A stretch of 64,000 nucleotides of DNA from Ruminiclostridium sufflavum DSM 19573 (GTDB taxonomy: Bacteria > Bacillota > Clostridia > Acetivibrionales > DSM-1351). The translations under genes and the position numbers were made by a program. The notes under the pieces were generated by a model. That model was not told where the DNA came from. It worked only from the letters and a program-made list of their open reading frames with translations, and searched no databases. Shown here piece by piece: positions 41,001-50,154 of this stretch (the stretch's first letter is position 1; each line of letters begins with the position of its first letter). The stretch is from contig NZ_QKMR01000019.1 in assembly GCF_003208175.1 (NCBI RefSeq), positions 1 through 64,000 of the forward strand, written 5' to 3'.

Positions 41001-44000
41001 ATGGAGCAGAACTGCTTATCATCAGTAAATTCGCCGAATGCCTTAGTTATACCGTCAATTTCAATAGGGTCTCCTAATGATGTACCAGTTCCATGTGCCT
41101 CAATATAACTAACTGTACGTGCACTTATTTTTGCATTTTTTAAGCAATCAACAATAAGCCTGCTTTGTGCTACTGGGCTTGGTACAGTATATCCATTTGT
41201 TTTCCCGCCATGATTAATTGCAGACCCTATAATTACACCATAAATATTGTCACCATCTTTAATTGCCTGTTGCATAGGTTTCAATAATACAGCACCAACA
41301 CCTTCACCTGGTACATATCCGTCTCCGCCTTCTCCAAAGCTTCTACACCTTCCGTCACTTGATCCGAACTTACTCTGGCTAATCAAGAAATATTTATTTG
41401 GATGACTAGCTATATTGACCCCTCCAACCAAAGCATAGTCACACTCTCCCATATTTATACTGTCAGCTGCAAGCTTGAGGGCCGAGAGTGAAGATGAACA
41501 CATTGAATCTACCGCCATACTTGGGCCATTAAAATTAAATACATATGAAACTCTATTTGCAACTGAAGCATAACTCGAATTAGGTTTTTTTATGAGTTCA
41601 TTTTGCGCACCATACAATTGATACTGTCCCCACATTACTCCTACAAATACACCTACCTTTAAGTTAGCCAGTTTGTGCCTAGTATATCCGCCATTCTCCA
41701 ACGTCTCCCATGCTGTTTCAAGAAATAATCTTTCCTGAGGGTCCATTAATTCTGCTTCTTTCGGAGAAATATTAAAGAATAGTGGGTCAAATTTATCAAT
41801 ATCATTGATGAATCCTCCCCATTTGGTATAAGTCTTACCGCTTTTACTCTTGTCAGGGTCGAAATATTTCCTATAGTCCCACCTGTCTTGTGGAATTTCC
41901 GTTATACAGTCTTTGCCTTGTGTCAGATTGTACCAGAAGTCATCTAGGGATTCTGCCATTGGATACCTTCCCGCAACTCCTATTATAGCTATCTGCTTGC
42001 TTATATCAGATGCTGTCCCAATATCCTCGTTTTTAATTGGTTTAAAGAACCTTGCTCTATCTTCTTTCTGTGTCTTCTTTGTTTCTATATATTTTGGTAA
42101 TGTTCTTTGTTCTTTACCAAAAAGCTTATATACATGCGTAGTATGCTTTTTCACAAAGTAAGTTGCTAGTTCCTCTACATTTTTATACTCAAAAAACAGA
42201 GTCTTTGATAGGCCTCCAAAGCTCTTCTCCAGTTCATCTGTAAGGTTAAGCATCATTATTGAGTTAAGACCATATTCATCAAACTGCTTATCTCTCCTAA
42301 TTTTTTCAACAGGAAGCTGTGTTTCTTGTGATATAATCTGAGTCAGGAATTTTTCTACCTTTTTCTGTATTTCTCCCTCATTAATTGTATCGGTGGAGTC
42401 ATTAACATTAACATCAACATCTGCAATGTATCCTGTTTGGTTCTCAGCGTTTACCATATCTGTAATTACCGCTTTATTACCTGAAAGTACTGTTAAACAA
42501 GCATATTTAGAACTTAAAGCCATTTCAAAGGCACTAATTCCTTCCTTGCTTTCAAGCCCGACTATTCCTTTATTCTTTAGTAGCCTGTCTCTCATGCTAT
42601 CAGAAAGCACCATTCCGCCTTCTTCCCATAAAGGCCAATTTACCGATATAGTTCTCCCTGAGCATTCACCTTGCATTCTCTTTTTCTCGCGCAAACTTGC
42701 ATACTCATCCATAAACCTGTTTGCATAGGCATAATCACATTGACCAATATTTCCAAAAGTGGAAGTGATAGATGAAAATAGAGCAAAAAAATCAAGATTA
42801 TCACAAGCTGTGAGCTCACCAAGATTTAGTGTTCCTTGAACCTTGGGTTCTAGGACTTCATCAAATTCTCTTTTTTCCTTCTTTATCAAAAATGTATCCT
42901 TTATAATCCCAGCGCAGTGGAAAATACCTTTTATAGCTCCAAATTGATTACGGATTTTACTCAATACCGCTTGTATATCATTATAATTTGATATATCACA
43001 TTTTATATATTCAACATTCTCGTTTAGTATCTTGAGTTTCTCAAATTGTATTTTTCTTTTCCCCTCTAGTTCTGAACGACCAATTAGTACTACCTGACAG
43101 TCTTGCTTTGAAAGAATATATCTAGCAAATACTCTACCTATTCCACCTAAGCCCCCTGTAATAATATAGAGCCCTTTATAGATAACCTGTTTATCCTGAA
43201 GTGGGATAATTTCCTTCAAAACTTTTACTTTTCTAATATCTTGTTCATACCTTATTTCCTGATTCTCTACTGTATTACACAGCTCGTTAATTAGCATAGG
43301 AACAACAGACTCTCTAGAATAATCAGAAATTTCTACTCCTTTGAAGTGGAAATTAGGATTTTCTAAAACAGCTGTTTTAGCAAATCCATTTACCCCAGCG
43401 TAGAACGGATATATATCATTAACAGCCCCTGAATACGCATATACAAGTTTTATTCCATCACTCAAACTATGAACCTTTAATAGCGCATTTATTAAGTAGA
43501 ACATTGAATATATTCCATACTCTAAATGTTCTTTTTGTTTCTGTAATGACCATAAGTAGAGTATATGTGTAACATTGTACCTGCTATTTTCTAATGCATT
43601 TACTAGATGTGCATAGTCTTCGTGGGTATTTCCAATTTCAAATATTCCTTCGGAAACCCGTTCGAAGTTCTGTCCCTTCTTAGCCACAACTACCCTTCCA
43701 AATCCGAACGATTTAGCATATTTATCATACATAGCTAAGCTTTCATCTTCTCCAAACACTAACAAATCTCCAGTATTTGTGAGATGATCCTTCGATGCTG
43801 TCTGCTCCTTCCACTCATTTGCAAAGAACATGGTTTTATTTTTTTCTTCACCTTCAGCCTCCATAGAAACTGGCTTCTTACTGATTGCTTTTGCGGTAAA
43901 GTCTTTAATTGTTATTAATAGTTCGTTCTCTTCATTTAAAATATTAATATCAGCCTTAACAATCTCCGCACTCTCTCTGTCGTGTATTCTTATATGTGAA

Positions 44001-47000
44001 TAGCAGGAGCTTTTTAGAGGTTTATGAATTTCTATGCGGTCAATCAAAAATGGCAGATATGTTTCATTTAAAGCGGAGACAGAATCAAACCCTGCTACTG
44101 TATGTAGTGCACCATCCAGCAACTGTGGAACAAGCGTACATTGAGACTGTAACCCCTGTAATGATAATGGTGCTTCTATATAAGCTAAAAGTTCATTCTC
44201 ATTATAAAATATTTTTCTAACAACCCTGTATGTTTCCTCATACTTTATTCCGTTCTCATTAAAGTACCTATATAACTCAGTATCTTTTTTTATTCCTGTA
44301 CAAATTTCTTTCAGCTTATCAATATCATAAACTTCTCTTACAGGACTGCTTTCAAGCTCCATTATACCTTCACATACCGAAGTTTCTTCTTCATCATCCG
44401 TATGTATTAAAAATTCCAAAGCATCATTTTGAGGAAAAAGCTTTATATAAACCTTTTTTGTGTCTTTGTCAAATATAACTGGTTTTTTCCATACAATGGA
44501 CCGTATGACTTTTATATCTCTCTCACAGGATATTTTTCCTGCAGTCAGCGCCATCTCTAAAAGAACTACACCCGGTAATACTGGAACATCATTTATTACA
44601 TGGTCTTTTATAAAAGCATCATTCTTATTGAATACAGTGCAAAATTTCTGTTCATGTATTGTAGATACATTTTCATCTATAAACGGGTGAAGTTTCTTTA
44701 TTGTGTTATTTTTACTTCCGTCTTCTGAAATCCAGTAATGTTCCCTCTCAAATGGATAGACTGGCATAGAAATACGGTTACAAATATTATCTTTATTAAA
44801 GGCATCCCAATCTATATTAATATTCTGGGTATAAAGCTTAGCAATTCTGATTAAAGTCTCTTTATATTTGTTCTTATCAGAGTCCTTAATACTTAATCTA
44901 GACATTAGTTGTTCCACTTCTAAATTGTCTTCTATCTTTTGTGTATTTTCATTAAACTCGTTATTAATCGAAATATCTTCTGTTAGCGATAATTTCAATT
45001 TTTCCATTAGCTGGCTCTTGTTTTCTACTACATAAGCAATTCTAAATTCAAAATGACTTCTCCCCTTCTGGAGAGTGTACGCAATATCCTCAAGTGCATA
45101 TTTTTTTCCCTCTTCAGCTAACCATTCTGCCAAGTCTTTGACTTTTCTTATTAAAGCCTTTCTCGTCCTGGCAGATATAGGTATCAAGTGATATGGACTC
45201 AAATTGCTTTTCATTCTATTTACATTTGGAAATTCCTTTAGTACAACATGGCAATTAGTTCCGCTATATCCAAATGAGCTAACGGCTCCTATTTTTTTAT
45301 CAGATATATTCCATTCCTTCAAAGAAGTATTTACGTACAACGGTGTATCATTGAAATTAATATGTTGGTTTGGAGTATCAAAATTCAGTGATGGGGGTAG
45401 CATACTGTTTTTCATAGACAACAGAACTTTAATCAATCCCACCACACCAGCACTTGCTACAGTATGACCTATATTTGTTTTTACAGATCCGATAGCACAA
45501 AACTTCTTTTTATTGGTTTTGCTGCTCAATGCTTCAGTAAGTGCGTTAAACTCAATAGGGTCTCCAAGCTTTGTACCTGTCCCATGTGTTTCTATATAGG
45601 AAATATCTTCAGTATTTATTCTGTTCTTTTCATATATGGATTTTATTAAGCTAACCTGAGCAGCCGCACTTGGGGCTGTTATTCCATTGGTTTTTCCATC
45701 TTGATTTATTCCAGAACCTATTATAACCCCTTGGATATTATCCCTATCCTCTATGGCTTTATCCAATCTTTTTAATATAATAATTCCAACACTCTCACCT
45801 GGTACAAATCCATTTGCATTATTATCAAATGTCTTACAACGTCCATCAATCGAAAGCATATTCATTTTTGATGAATTTATATACAGTGCAGGTGAAGACA
45901 TAAGATGAACACCACCAGTAATGGCCATGTCACATTCACCAGCCAATATGCTCCTAGCAGCAACATGTATTGCTACCAAAGATGAAGAACAAGCAGTATC
46001 AATTGAGATACAAGGACCTTTTAAATTAAGGTAGTATGATATACGCGATGCAAGAATTGCAGTGTCACATCCCATAACAGCAAATGGGTCTGAGGTATTA
46101 TTTCTTTCACGTATTAAGTTAATATAGTCCCCTTGTTTCGCTCCAATAAACACTCCGACTGATTTTCCGTTCAAATCGGTATTGCTATACCCTGCATCTT
46201 CTAAAGACTTCCAACATTCTTCAATGCATAAGCGTTGCTGAGGGTCCATAAATTCACTCTCACGAGGTGATATATTAAAAAAATCCGGATCAAATAAATC
46301 TATTCCTTCTACGAATCCACCCCACTTACTTACTGATTTTAATGGTTTTTTATTATCAGGATCATAAAATGTATTAATATCCCAGCGATCCGATGGAATT
46401 TCAGTAATAGATGCAACCCCTGAAGCCAGATTGCTCCAAAATTCATTTGCATCTTTTGCTCCTGGGAACCTCCCTGAAATACCAATGATGGCAACCATGT
46501 TCCTGTTCTTTTCATCTAACGAATCACTGAAATTCTCGCATTGACTGGCTAACGTTTCAAGCTTGAAATTTAACAACGGAAGACTGTCTTTATCCACAAA
46601 TATACTATTTTTGATGTTCTCTACATTCTCATTTATTAGATTTTCTTTTGCCAAAAACACCTCAAGTTCTTCTATACTTGAATTATCATATAAATCAGAT
46701 ACTTCAAGCTTTATATTTAATGAATTATTAATCTTATTTAGGAAATCTACAATTGTCATTGAGTCAAATCCTAAAGCATAGAATTTTTTGTGTATTTCTA
46801 TATCACTCTTATTTACTCCGAGAGTCTCTGATGCAATCTCAATTAATTGCTCTCTTATGCTTCCTGTATTACCTGCTGTTATTCTGATCGGTCTCTCTAT
46901 TTCAGCCTGAAGTGAAATGCTCTCTGGCTTTTGCATATTGACAGTTGGTCTAACTTTTTTACCCTGAACCAAAAATGCCGCAAGTTCTTCTATACTTGAA

Positions 47001-49981
47001 TTATCATATAAATCAGATACTTCAAGCTTTACGTTTAATGAATTATTAATCTTGTTTAGGAAATCTACAATTGTCATTGAGTCAAATCCTAAAGCATAGA
47101 ATTTTTTGTGTATTTCTATATCACTCTTATTTACTCCGAGAGTCTCTGATGCAATCTCAATTAATTGCTCTCTTATGCTTCCTGTATCACCTGCTGTTAT
47201 TCTAGTCGGTCTCTCTATTTCAGCCTGAAGTGAAATGCTCTCTGGCTTTTGCATATTGACAGCTGGTTTAATTTTTATACCCTGAACCAAAAATGCTGCA
47301 AGGTCTTCTATACTTGAATTATCATATAAATCAGATACTTCAAGCTTTGCGTTTAATGAATTATTTATCTTGTTTAGGAAATCTACAATTGTCATTGAGT
47401 CAAATCCTAAAGCATAGAATCTTTTGTGTATTTCTATATCACCCTTGTTTACTCCGAGAGTCTCTGATGCAATCTCACATAATCTCACCATAATATCTTC
47501 AATACTTGTCAGTATGCTTTTTGAGTCTTTCTCATCGGACAGCATAGAATTACTTTGTTCCATATCATTTATAAGGTCTTTAATATCAGATTTTGCTAAT
47601 CTCTGGCAGTCTACTTTACCATTGGGGGTACGTGGAAGAACCCTTAGTTCAATAAAAGAAGACGGTATCATGTACTCTGGCAATTTTTTTTTCAATAAAT
47701 CCTCTACTTTTTCTACTGATATATCTATATTGTTATAAAATACAACGAACGCTAATAGTCGTTTCGAACCTGTGCTTAGTTCTTTAGCAATAACTGCATT
47801 TTCTCTTACCCCATCAATTTCTGAAATCACCTTTTCAACAGCAGACAACTCAATTCGTATACCACGAATTTTTACTTGATTATCTCTTCTTCCTAGTGGT
47901 TGGATTGTTCCATCAGACAAATATCTAGCCATATCACCAATTTTATAAAGTCGCTCCCCTTGTTCAAAAGGGTCAGGTATGAATTTATTTCTATTCTCTT
48001 CTGGAAGTTTTATGTATTCTACTGCTAAAGATATCCCTCCTATATATAAATCACCAGGTACTCCAATGGGGCATAGGCATAAATTTTTATCAAGTACATA
48101 AGTCTTTACATTTGCTATAGGACTATACAACGGCATTGATTTTGAAGCTTTAGTATAATTTGAATTATCAGACTGCAGGATTCCATTAACTTCTGTTGCT
48201 CCATAATCTGCTACTAACAGTGCGTTCGGAAACTTTTCAGTAAAAAATTTAAAAAACTCAGGCGTTATAGGTTCTCCAACCATAATCAACACTCTGATGC
48301 TTGAAAGCAGATTTATGTCTTCTGTAGAATCAAACATTCTTTTCATTACAGAAGGAATCATAATTAAATAGCTGATATTGTGTCTAGCTATAGCTCTAAT
48401 TAATTTCGCAGGATCTTTAACAATTGAATCTGAAAGTATTACTGTCGGTACCCCTCCCAATACACCTCCAAGAAACTCCCACATTGATGGCATATAATTC
48501 ATACTGGTACGCTGACAAACGCAGTCATCGTCTCTAAATGGATATATTTTCCACATATGGTTGTAATAATTTATCAACTGGTGCTGTCTGTGCCTAACTC
48601 CTTTTGGTTTTCCAGTTGAACCAGAGGTATACATTATTAACCCTGAGCTATCAAGATTGCTTCTATTTTCTGATAACTGTTTATTGAAGTCGTTGCTAGT
48701 AGTGTCGTCCAGTTTAATTGAATCAAGAATCTTTACCTTAACTTTTTTGTCAGGAAGATCAGGCAGATATTTTTCAAGGCTCAATATCAAAGAGATCCCT
48801 GCATCATCAATTATATATTTTATATGCTCTGCAGGGTATGTAGTATCAAGAGGCACGTATATATTACCCGACTTAAATATAGCAAGAATAGATATTGTAG
48901 TGTAAACTGTTCTTTTTCCATACACACCAATTGCACCAAGGTTCATGTTAGTTTTCTCGATTTCGCTTGCCACCAAATCAACAGCATTGAATAATTGGAT
49001 GTATGACAATTTTATGACATTCCCATCATCATCTTCGTGTACTATTGAAGTAGAAAATGGAGTCTCCTTTACCTTTTTTTCAAAAAGATTATAAAGAGAA
49101 TGCTTAAATGAGAAATCGCCCTGATATCCTCTACTACTTCTTCTTAAAAATTCTTCCTCCACATTATCAATTATCCCAATCTTGTCAATATTCAATTCAG
49201 AATTTTTTATCAAGTTTTCTAAAAAGCTTTTAAAGTGCCTTAACACTAGCTCTATAACCCAAGGGCTAGTGAGTATCGGTAAATACTTTATACCACAAAT
49301 CAGTTCATTATCTTCTTCTTTAACACTGAAAACTACATCAGGTAACGCATTCTTGGGTTCTTTTACATTAGTATTCTTGAAGCTAATTAAAAATTGAACG
49401 CTTTCATTATGTTGGCTTATTTTTTTTACAATATATCCCAAAATGGTGGTAATACATTTCTTGCTCGCGTCGAAATCCTCAAGCCAAATAATATCATTCT
49501 TACTCTGTATACCCATAGAAATATCATCATCTTCACAGTAAATCGTAAAGAAAGCAATCAATGATGAAATAAGAACGGTCTGTGAGCTATAGCCATTCGT
49601 CTTACAGAATGACTTTAAATTTTGCCAGCTTTCTTCTAAAAGAAAAAACAAGCGAAAAGACTCTTCTAATAAGAACTCATTATCCACTTCATCAAATGGT
49701 AGTTTAAATATCAACGGCACATTATTAGATAGTAACTGTCTGTATTCATCTTTTTCAAAATTATTTTCAAAAAAATTTTGAATAATGTTTTTATAAGAAG
49801 TCTCAATTGATGACAACTTTAGTAAATCAATGATTTTATTTAATTGCTCAGTATTTCTATTAAAACTATCATCCAAATCTGCACTTGGAGTATTTAATAC
49901 TGTACTATATACAAAAGAACACTCACTTTTTACAAAATGAATGCCATGAGAATCCATAAAATCAAGTTCGGATTGAATCAT
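34991..49981 (-). CDS. PKS-A: loading module (atypical A, ACPx3) and three KS modules, trans-AT
   Basis: About 4996 residues. ATG 49981 (MIQSEL) is preceded by GGAGGAAGCTA; an upstream in-frame ATG has no ribosome site. Approximate domains: 1-290, a C-domain-like remnant without HHxxxDG; A 300-790, with TSGSTGKPKG at about 450 but Met in place of the Asp235 that binds the alpha-amino group (YMPSMWE); three near-identical ACPs at 859, 966 and 1072 (GFDSM); KS 1160-1590 (DTACSSS, ETHGTGT, NIGHT); DH about 1800 (HVINDVPVLP, DGALH); KR 2278; ACP 2573; KS 2665-3080 (DSMCSSS); Ser-less ACP-like insert 3143-3225; DH 3405; KR 3881; ACP 4171; KS 4263-4680, where HGTGT is replaced by ASNGL, so non-elongating; ACP 4888. 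It should load an unusual acid, add two dehydrated C2 units and hand over to the glycine module of PKS-B. Its C-terminus has a helix with EEGKLTPDEA, resembling the NGEITRSEA start of PKS-B; these may be docking elements. Confidence 0.93.
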   Translation of the reverse strand: MIQSELDFMDSHGIHFVKSECSFVYSTVLNTPSADLDDSFNRNTEQLNKIIDLLKLSSIETSYKNIIQNFFENNFEKDEYRQLLSNNVPLIFKLPFDEVDNEFLLEESFRLFFLLEESWQNLKSFCKTNGYSSQTVLISSLIAFFTIYCEDDDISMGIQSKNDIIWLEDFDASKKCITTILGYIVKKISQHNESVQFLISFKNTNVKEPKNALPDVVFSVKEEDNELICGIKYLPILTSPWVIELVLRHFKSFLENLIKNSELNIDKIGIIDNVEEEFLRRSSRGYQGDFSFKHSLYNLFEKKVKETPFSTSIVHEDDDGNVIKLSYIQLFNAVDLVASEIEKTNMNLGAIGVYGKRTVYTTISILAIFKSGNIYVPLDTTYPAEHIKYIIDDAGISLILSLEKYLPDLPDKKVKVKILDSIKLDDTTSNDFNKQLSENRSNLDSSGLIMYTSGSTGKPKGVRHRQHQLINYYNHMWKIYPFRDDDCVCQRTSMNYMPSMWEFLGGVLGGVPTVILSDSIVKDPAKLIRAIARHNISYLIMIPSVMKRMFDSTEDINLLSSIRVLIMVGEPITPEFFKFFTEKFPNALLVADYGATEVNGILQSDNSNYTKASKSMPLYSPIANVKTYVLDKNLCLCPIGVPGDLYIGGISLAVEYIKLPEENRNKFIPDPFEQGERLYKIGDMARYLSDGTIQPLGRRDNQVKIRGIRIELSAVEKVISEIDGVRENAVIAKELSTGSKRLLAFVVFYNNIDISVEKVEDLLKKKLPEYMIPSSFIELRVLPRTPNGKVDCQRLAKSDIKDLINDMEQSNSMLSDEKDSKSILTSIEDIMVRLCEIASETLGVNKGDIEIHKRFYALGFDSMTIVDFLNKINNSLNAKLEVSDLYDNSSIEDLAAFLVQGIKIKPAVNMQKPESISLQAEIERPTRITAGDTGSIREQLIEIASETLGVNKSDIEIHKKFYALGFDSMTIVDFLNKINNSLNVKLEVSDLYDNSSIEELAAFLVQGKKVRPTVNMQKPESISLQAEIERPIRITAGNTGSIREQLIEIASETLGVNKSDIEIHKKFYALGFDSMTIVDFLNKINNSLNIKLEVSDLYDNSSIEELEVFLAKENLINENVENIKNSIFVDKDSLPLLNFKLETLASQCENFSDSLDEKNRNMVAIIGISGRFPGAKDANEFWSNLASGVASITEIPSDRWDINTFYDPDNKKPLKSVSKWGGFVEGIDLFDPDFFNISPRESEFMDPQQRLCIEECWKSLEDAGYSNTDLNGKSVGVFIGAKQGDYINLIRERNNTSDPFAVMGCDTAILASRISYYLNLKGPCISIDTACSSSLVAIHVAARSILAGECDMAITGGVHLMSSPALYINSSKMNMLSIDGRCKTFDNNANGFVPGESVGIIILKRLDKAIEDRDNIQGVIIGSGINQDGKTNGITAPSAAAQVSLIKSIYEKNRINTEDISYIETHGTGTKLGDPIEFNALTEALSSKTNKKKFCAIGSVKTNIGHTVASAGVVGLIKVLLSMKNSMLPPSLNFDTPNQHINFNDTPLYVNTSLKEWNISDKKIGAVSSFGYSGTNCHVVLKEFPNVNRMKSNLSPYHLIPISARTRKALIRKVKDLAEWLAEEGKKYALEDIAYTLQKGRSHFEFRIAYVVENKSQLMEKLKLSLTEDISINNEFNENTQKIEDNLEVEQLMSRLSIKDSDKNKYKETLIRIAKLYTQNINIDWDAFNKDNICNRISMPVYPFEREHYWISEDGSKNNTIKKLHPFIDENVSTIHEQKFCTVFNKNDAFIKDHVINDVPVLPGVVLLEMALTAGKISCERDIKVIRSIVWKKPVIFDKDTKKVYIKLFPQNDALEFLIHTDDEEETSVCEGIMELESSPVREVYDIDKLKEICTGIKKDTELYRYFNENGIKYEETYRVVRKIFYNENELLAYIEAPLSLQGLQSQCTLVPQLLDGALHTVAGFDSVSALNETYLPFLIDRIEIHKPLKSSCYSHIRIHDRESAEIVKADINILNEENELLITIKDFTAKAISKKPVSMEAEGEEKNKTMFFANEWKEQTASKDHLTNTGDLLVFGEDESLAMYDKYAKSFGFGRVVVAKKGQNFERVSEGIFEIGNTHEDYAHLVNALENSRYNVTHILYLWSLQKQKEHLEYGIYSMFYLINALLKVHSLSDGIKLVYAYSGAVNDIYPFYAGVNGFAKTAVLENPNFHFKGVEISDYSRESVVPMLINELCNTVENQEIRYEQDIRKVKVLKEIIPLQDKQVIYKGLYIITGGLGGIGRVFARYILSKQDCQVVLIGRSELEGKRKIQFEKLKILNENVEYIKCDISNYNDIQAVLSKIRNQFGAIKGIFHCAGIIKDTFLIKKEKREFDEVLEPKVQGTLNLGELTACDNLDFFALFSSITSTFGNIGQCDYAYANRFMDEYASLREKKRMQGECSGRTISVNWPLWEEGGMVLSDSMRDRLLKNKGIVGLESKEGISAFEMALSSKYACLTVLSGNKAVITDMVNAENQTGYIADVDVNVNDSTDTINEGEIQKKVEKFLTQIISQETQLPVEKIRRDKQFDEYGLNSIMMLNLTDELEKSFGGLSKTLFFEYKNVEELATYFVKKHTTHVYKLFGKEQRTLPKYIETKKTQKEDRARFFKPIKNEDIGTASDISKQIAIIGVAGRYPMAESLDDFWYNLTQGKDCITEIPQDRWDYRKYFDPDKSKSGKTYTKWGGFINDIDKFDPLFFNISPKEAELMDPQERLFLETAWETLENGGYTRHKLANLKVGVFVGVMWGQYQLYGAQNELIKKPNSSYASVANRVSYVFNFNGPSMAVDSMCSSSLSALKLAADSINMGECDYALVGGVNIASHPNKYFLISQSKFGSSDGRCRSFGEGGDGYVPGEGVGAVLLKPMQQAIKDGDNIYGVIIGSAINHGGKTNGYTVPSPVAQSRLIVDCLKNAKISARTVSYIEAHGTGTSLGDPIEIDGITKAFGEFTDDKQFCSIGSLKSNIGHLESVAGIASLTKVLLQMRYKLLVPSIHSDKLNPHIDFGNSPVYVQNKLEEWKKPVLLEDGVEKTYLRRAEISSFGAGGSNASVIIEEYDKPLSSNKSIGNNIIVLSAKSEDTLKAYAYKLKEFLEKRKLFTSACTNNNEEIDELSEEDFLSAFSSFIQIERESIEKDDSISSYLINANDFMCFLSHLNEKFGTMVSMQQITYDLTIKNLYQIVLKNKANQIKSIGEVKLVPRIEAEDLSLADIAYTLQTGREPMEERLAIIAGDIEELINKLNCYINNIESEDTFTGSNYNSQNNIFEYFEENVETDNLLKNWFMRGKFRNIAKLWVTGLDIDWEMLYDSNAFSIVSLPTYPFSKESYWITEECLKKEKTQSLHPLLDSNTSTLYEQCYQKLFSQDEFCIKDHVIDNRIIVPGALVIEMARAAGVFSNRGERVRKIKNLIWLNPIELIDGSKEAKISLYQQEAAVEFEVVTEQSGAIVHAKGLLEYENQDTIDESLNIEKIKSRCTDYMGKQKFYECFSKKGISYGDGYKTVQELWYNPNESLSYIRLNNDDTVDRKLVLHPILLDGVLQSVLGLQLSSNKTKIPFSIDEIHIKDFLPENCFVHSVLKDGKYNLSVTDMAGKVILTINGFALREFNQKEIHSGNDMLYFNDYLSNEELSVKAQNISGYILAFDNDEETFLGLSEYVSKNHRDCYIIRVKCDKSFSKTDTYYKINPDNKEDYIRLLTSIDQNGINLSYVVYFWNSFGLDTNLPSTNLYKETSHRLLYLVQALQARKLKNRVKVLLSFAGVERGIISAAANAFLKSAFLESQTYEYKTLLLENMDYSVLINELFAIDEAVEEIAYISGKRMKRKFEETVLEVVQLKDEEISDGVYIITGGAGGLGLIFANYLAEKGKCSIILVGRSEIQKQEIKGLVKPESVEYIKTDITNHDEVEMLYKRVKAKYGKIDGIVHSAGVIRDSLVVNKNVRDMDQVLAPKLDGLVYLDEITKDEHLKFFVVFSSIAAVLGSRGQADYAFANRFMDMYVDMRNDMVKDERRYGPTFSINWPLWEEGGMGVIAEIKQMMEENTGFSTLSTKHGLITFDNILKSGLSRISVAEGNIEKIRQLVMPSEVDSEIVETEIEIDSGNGQDALAQKIIDYLKDIVCKITKVPVIRIREKDSFEHYGADSVMLIAMGNELAKLVGMKAQSAFIEYQNIKDLSMYLITNYKQEMIKALGVTKEPDTPHYSMASKVVKRTISREVKNLSSQVPAKVSAKDIAVIGISGRYPMAKDLNEFWNNLVEGRNCITEIPPERWDYSLFYDSDKEKEGKMCSKWGGFIQDVDKFDPLFFNISPSEAENIDPQERIMLETTWQALEEAGYSTKRLHELQQEGHNIGVFIGSMYQQYPWVAEDRAQGAILSGNSYWSIANRVSYFLGIHGPSIAVDTACSSSLSALHLAMNSLKNGECSIAIVGGVNLSLHPYKYLGLSRAKLLGSSAKSLSLSNSDGYVPGEGVGVVILKALDEAEKDNDRINCVLKASVMNHSGRTNAFKVPSVEAQRDLVLELISRANIDCETIGYYETASNGLALGDATEIEALKQAYAKLTSKKQICKIGSVKSNIGHLEAASGMSQLAKVILQLQNKTLVPSINAEVINTRIDLDHSPFQIQRNVSEWKKPNNKDEIPLRAAINSIGAGGTNVAIIVEEYIKSNKPNVTNPDGCVILMMSARTQERLHVVAQNIKEYLENMNEISLYDIAYTLSRREAMEERLAIVKNSRQECLVALENYLIRKDEELGVYSGSVETEGLYDQVIDNTQFDYIARLWIKGYDLNLSDLYRGKDCKLVSLPLYPFEKESYWLDDGKDYEEIQIKSGNDKNSVLNELRHLVSTILKVPDDRIKYDVTFDKYGMDSLTASNMVNNLSEKYGIRITLQNLFEHYSINKLNSFIMKFEGKKQNEPYDRSANYSTDIKNGTEDAKYYLENFILSCLEEGKLTPDEAADLKEINLNFVERGEGSVR
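35007..35014 (-). promoter_or_regulatory. Ribosome site that sets the PKS-B start inside the PKS-A tail
   Basis: The minus strand reads AGAGGTGA, 5 bp before GTG 35001. It lies within the last codons of PKS-A, whose TAG is at 34991-34993. The two megasynthases are therefore probably translationally coupled. Confidence 0.65.
46663..47490. repeat. Three 318-bp tandem repeats encoding the triple ACP of the loading module
   Basis: Landmark words recur at exactly 318-bp steps (46663, 46981, 47299; and 46757, 47075, 47393). The copies differ by only a few bases. Each encodes one 106-residue ACP plus linker with the GFDSM site. Confidence 0.92.
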
Positions 49982-50154
49982 TAGCTTCCTCCTTACACAA
50001 ATATAAAGCATTAACACTAGTCTGCCTACTTTAAAATCATGCTTATTATTGTTTGAATATATAATAGAATTTTTATATGAGACAAAATCTATTTTAGTCT
50101 TGGTCTAATTTACAATCTAAAACCGTTAACCTTTTCTATTTATAAATTACTGTT

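Noticed and set aside
46663-47490. Regular repeats as a possible CRISPR array
   Set aside because: The units are 318 bp, contiguous and coding for ACPs, with no unique spacers. The same holds for the 330-bp repeats at 9972-10961.
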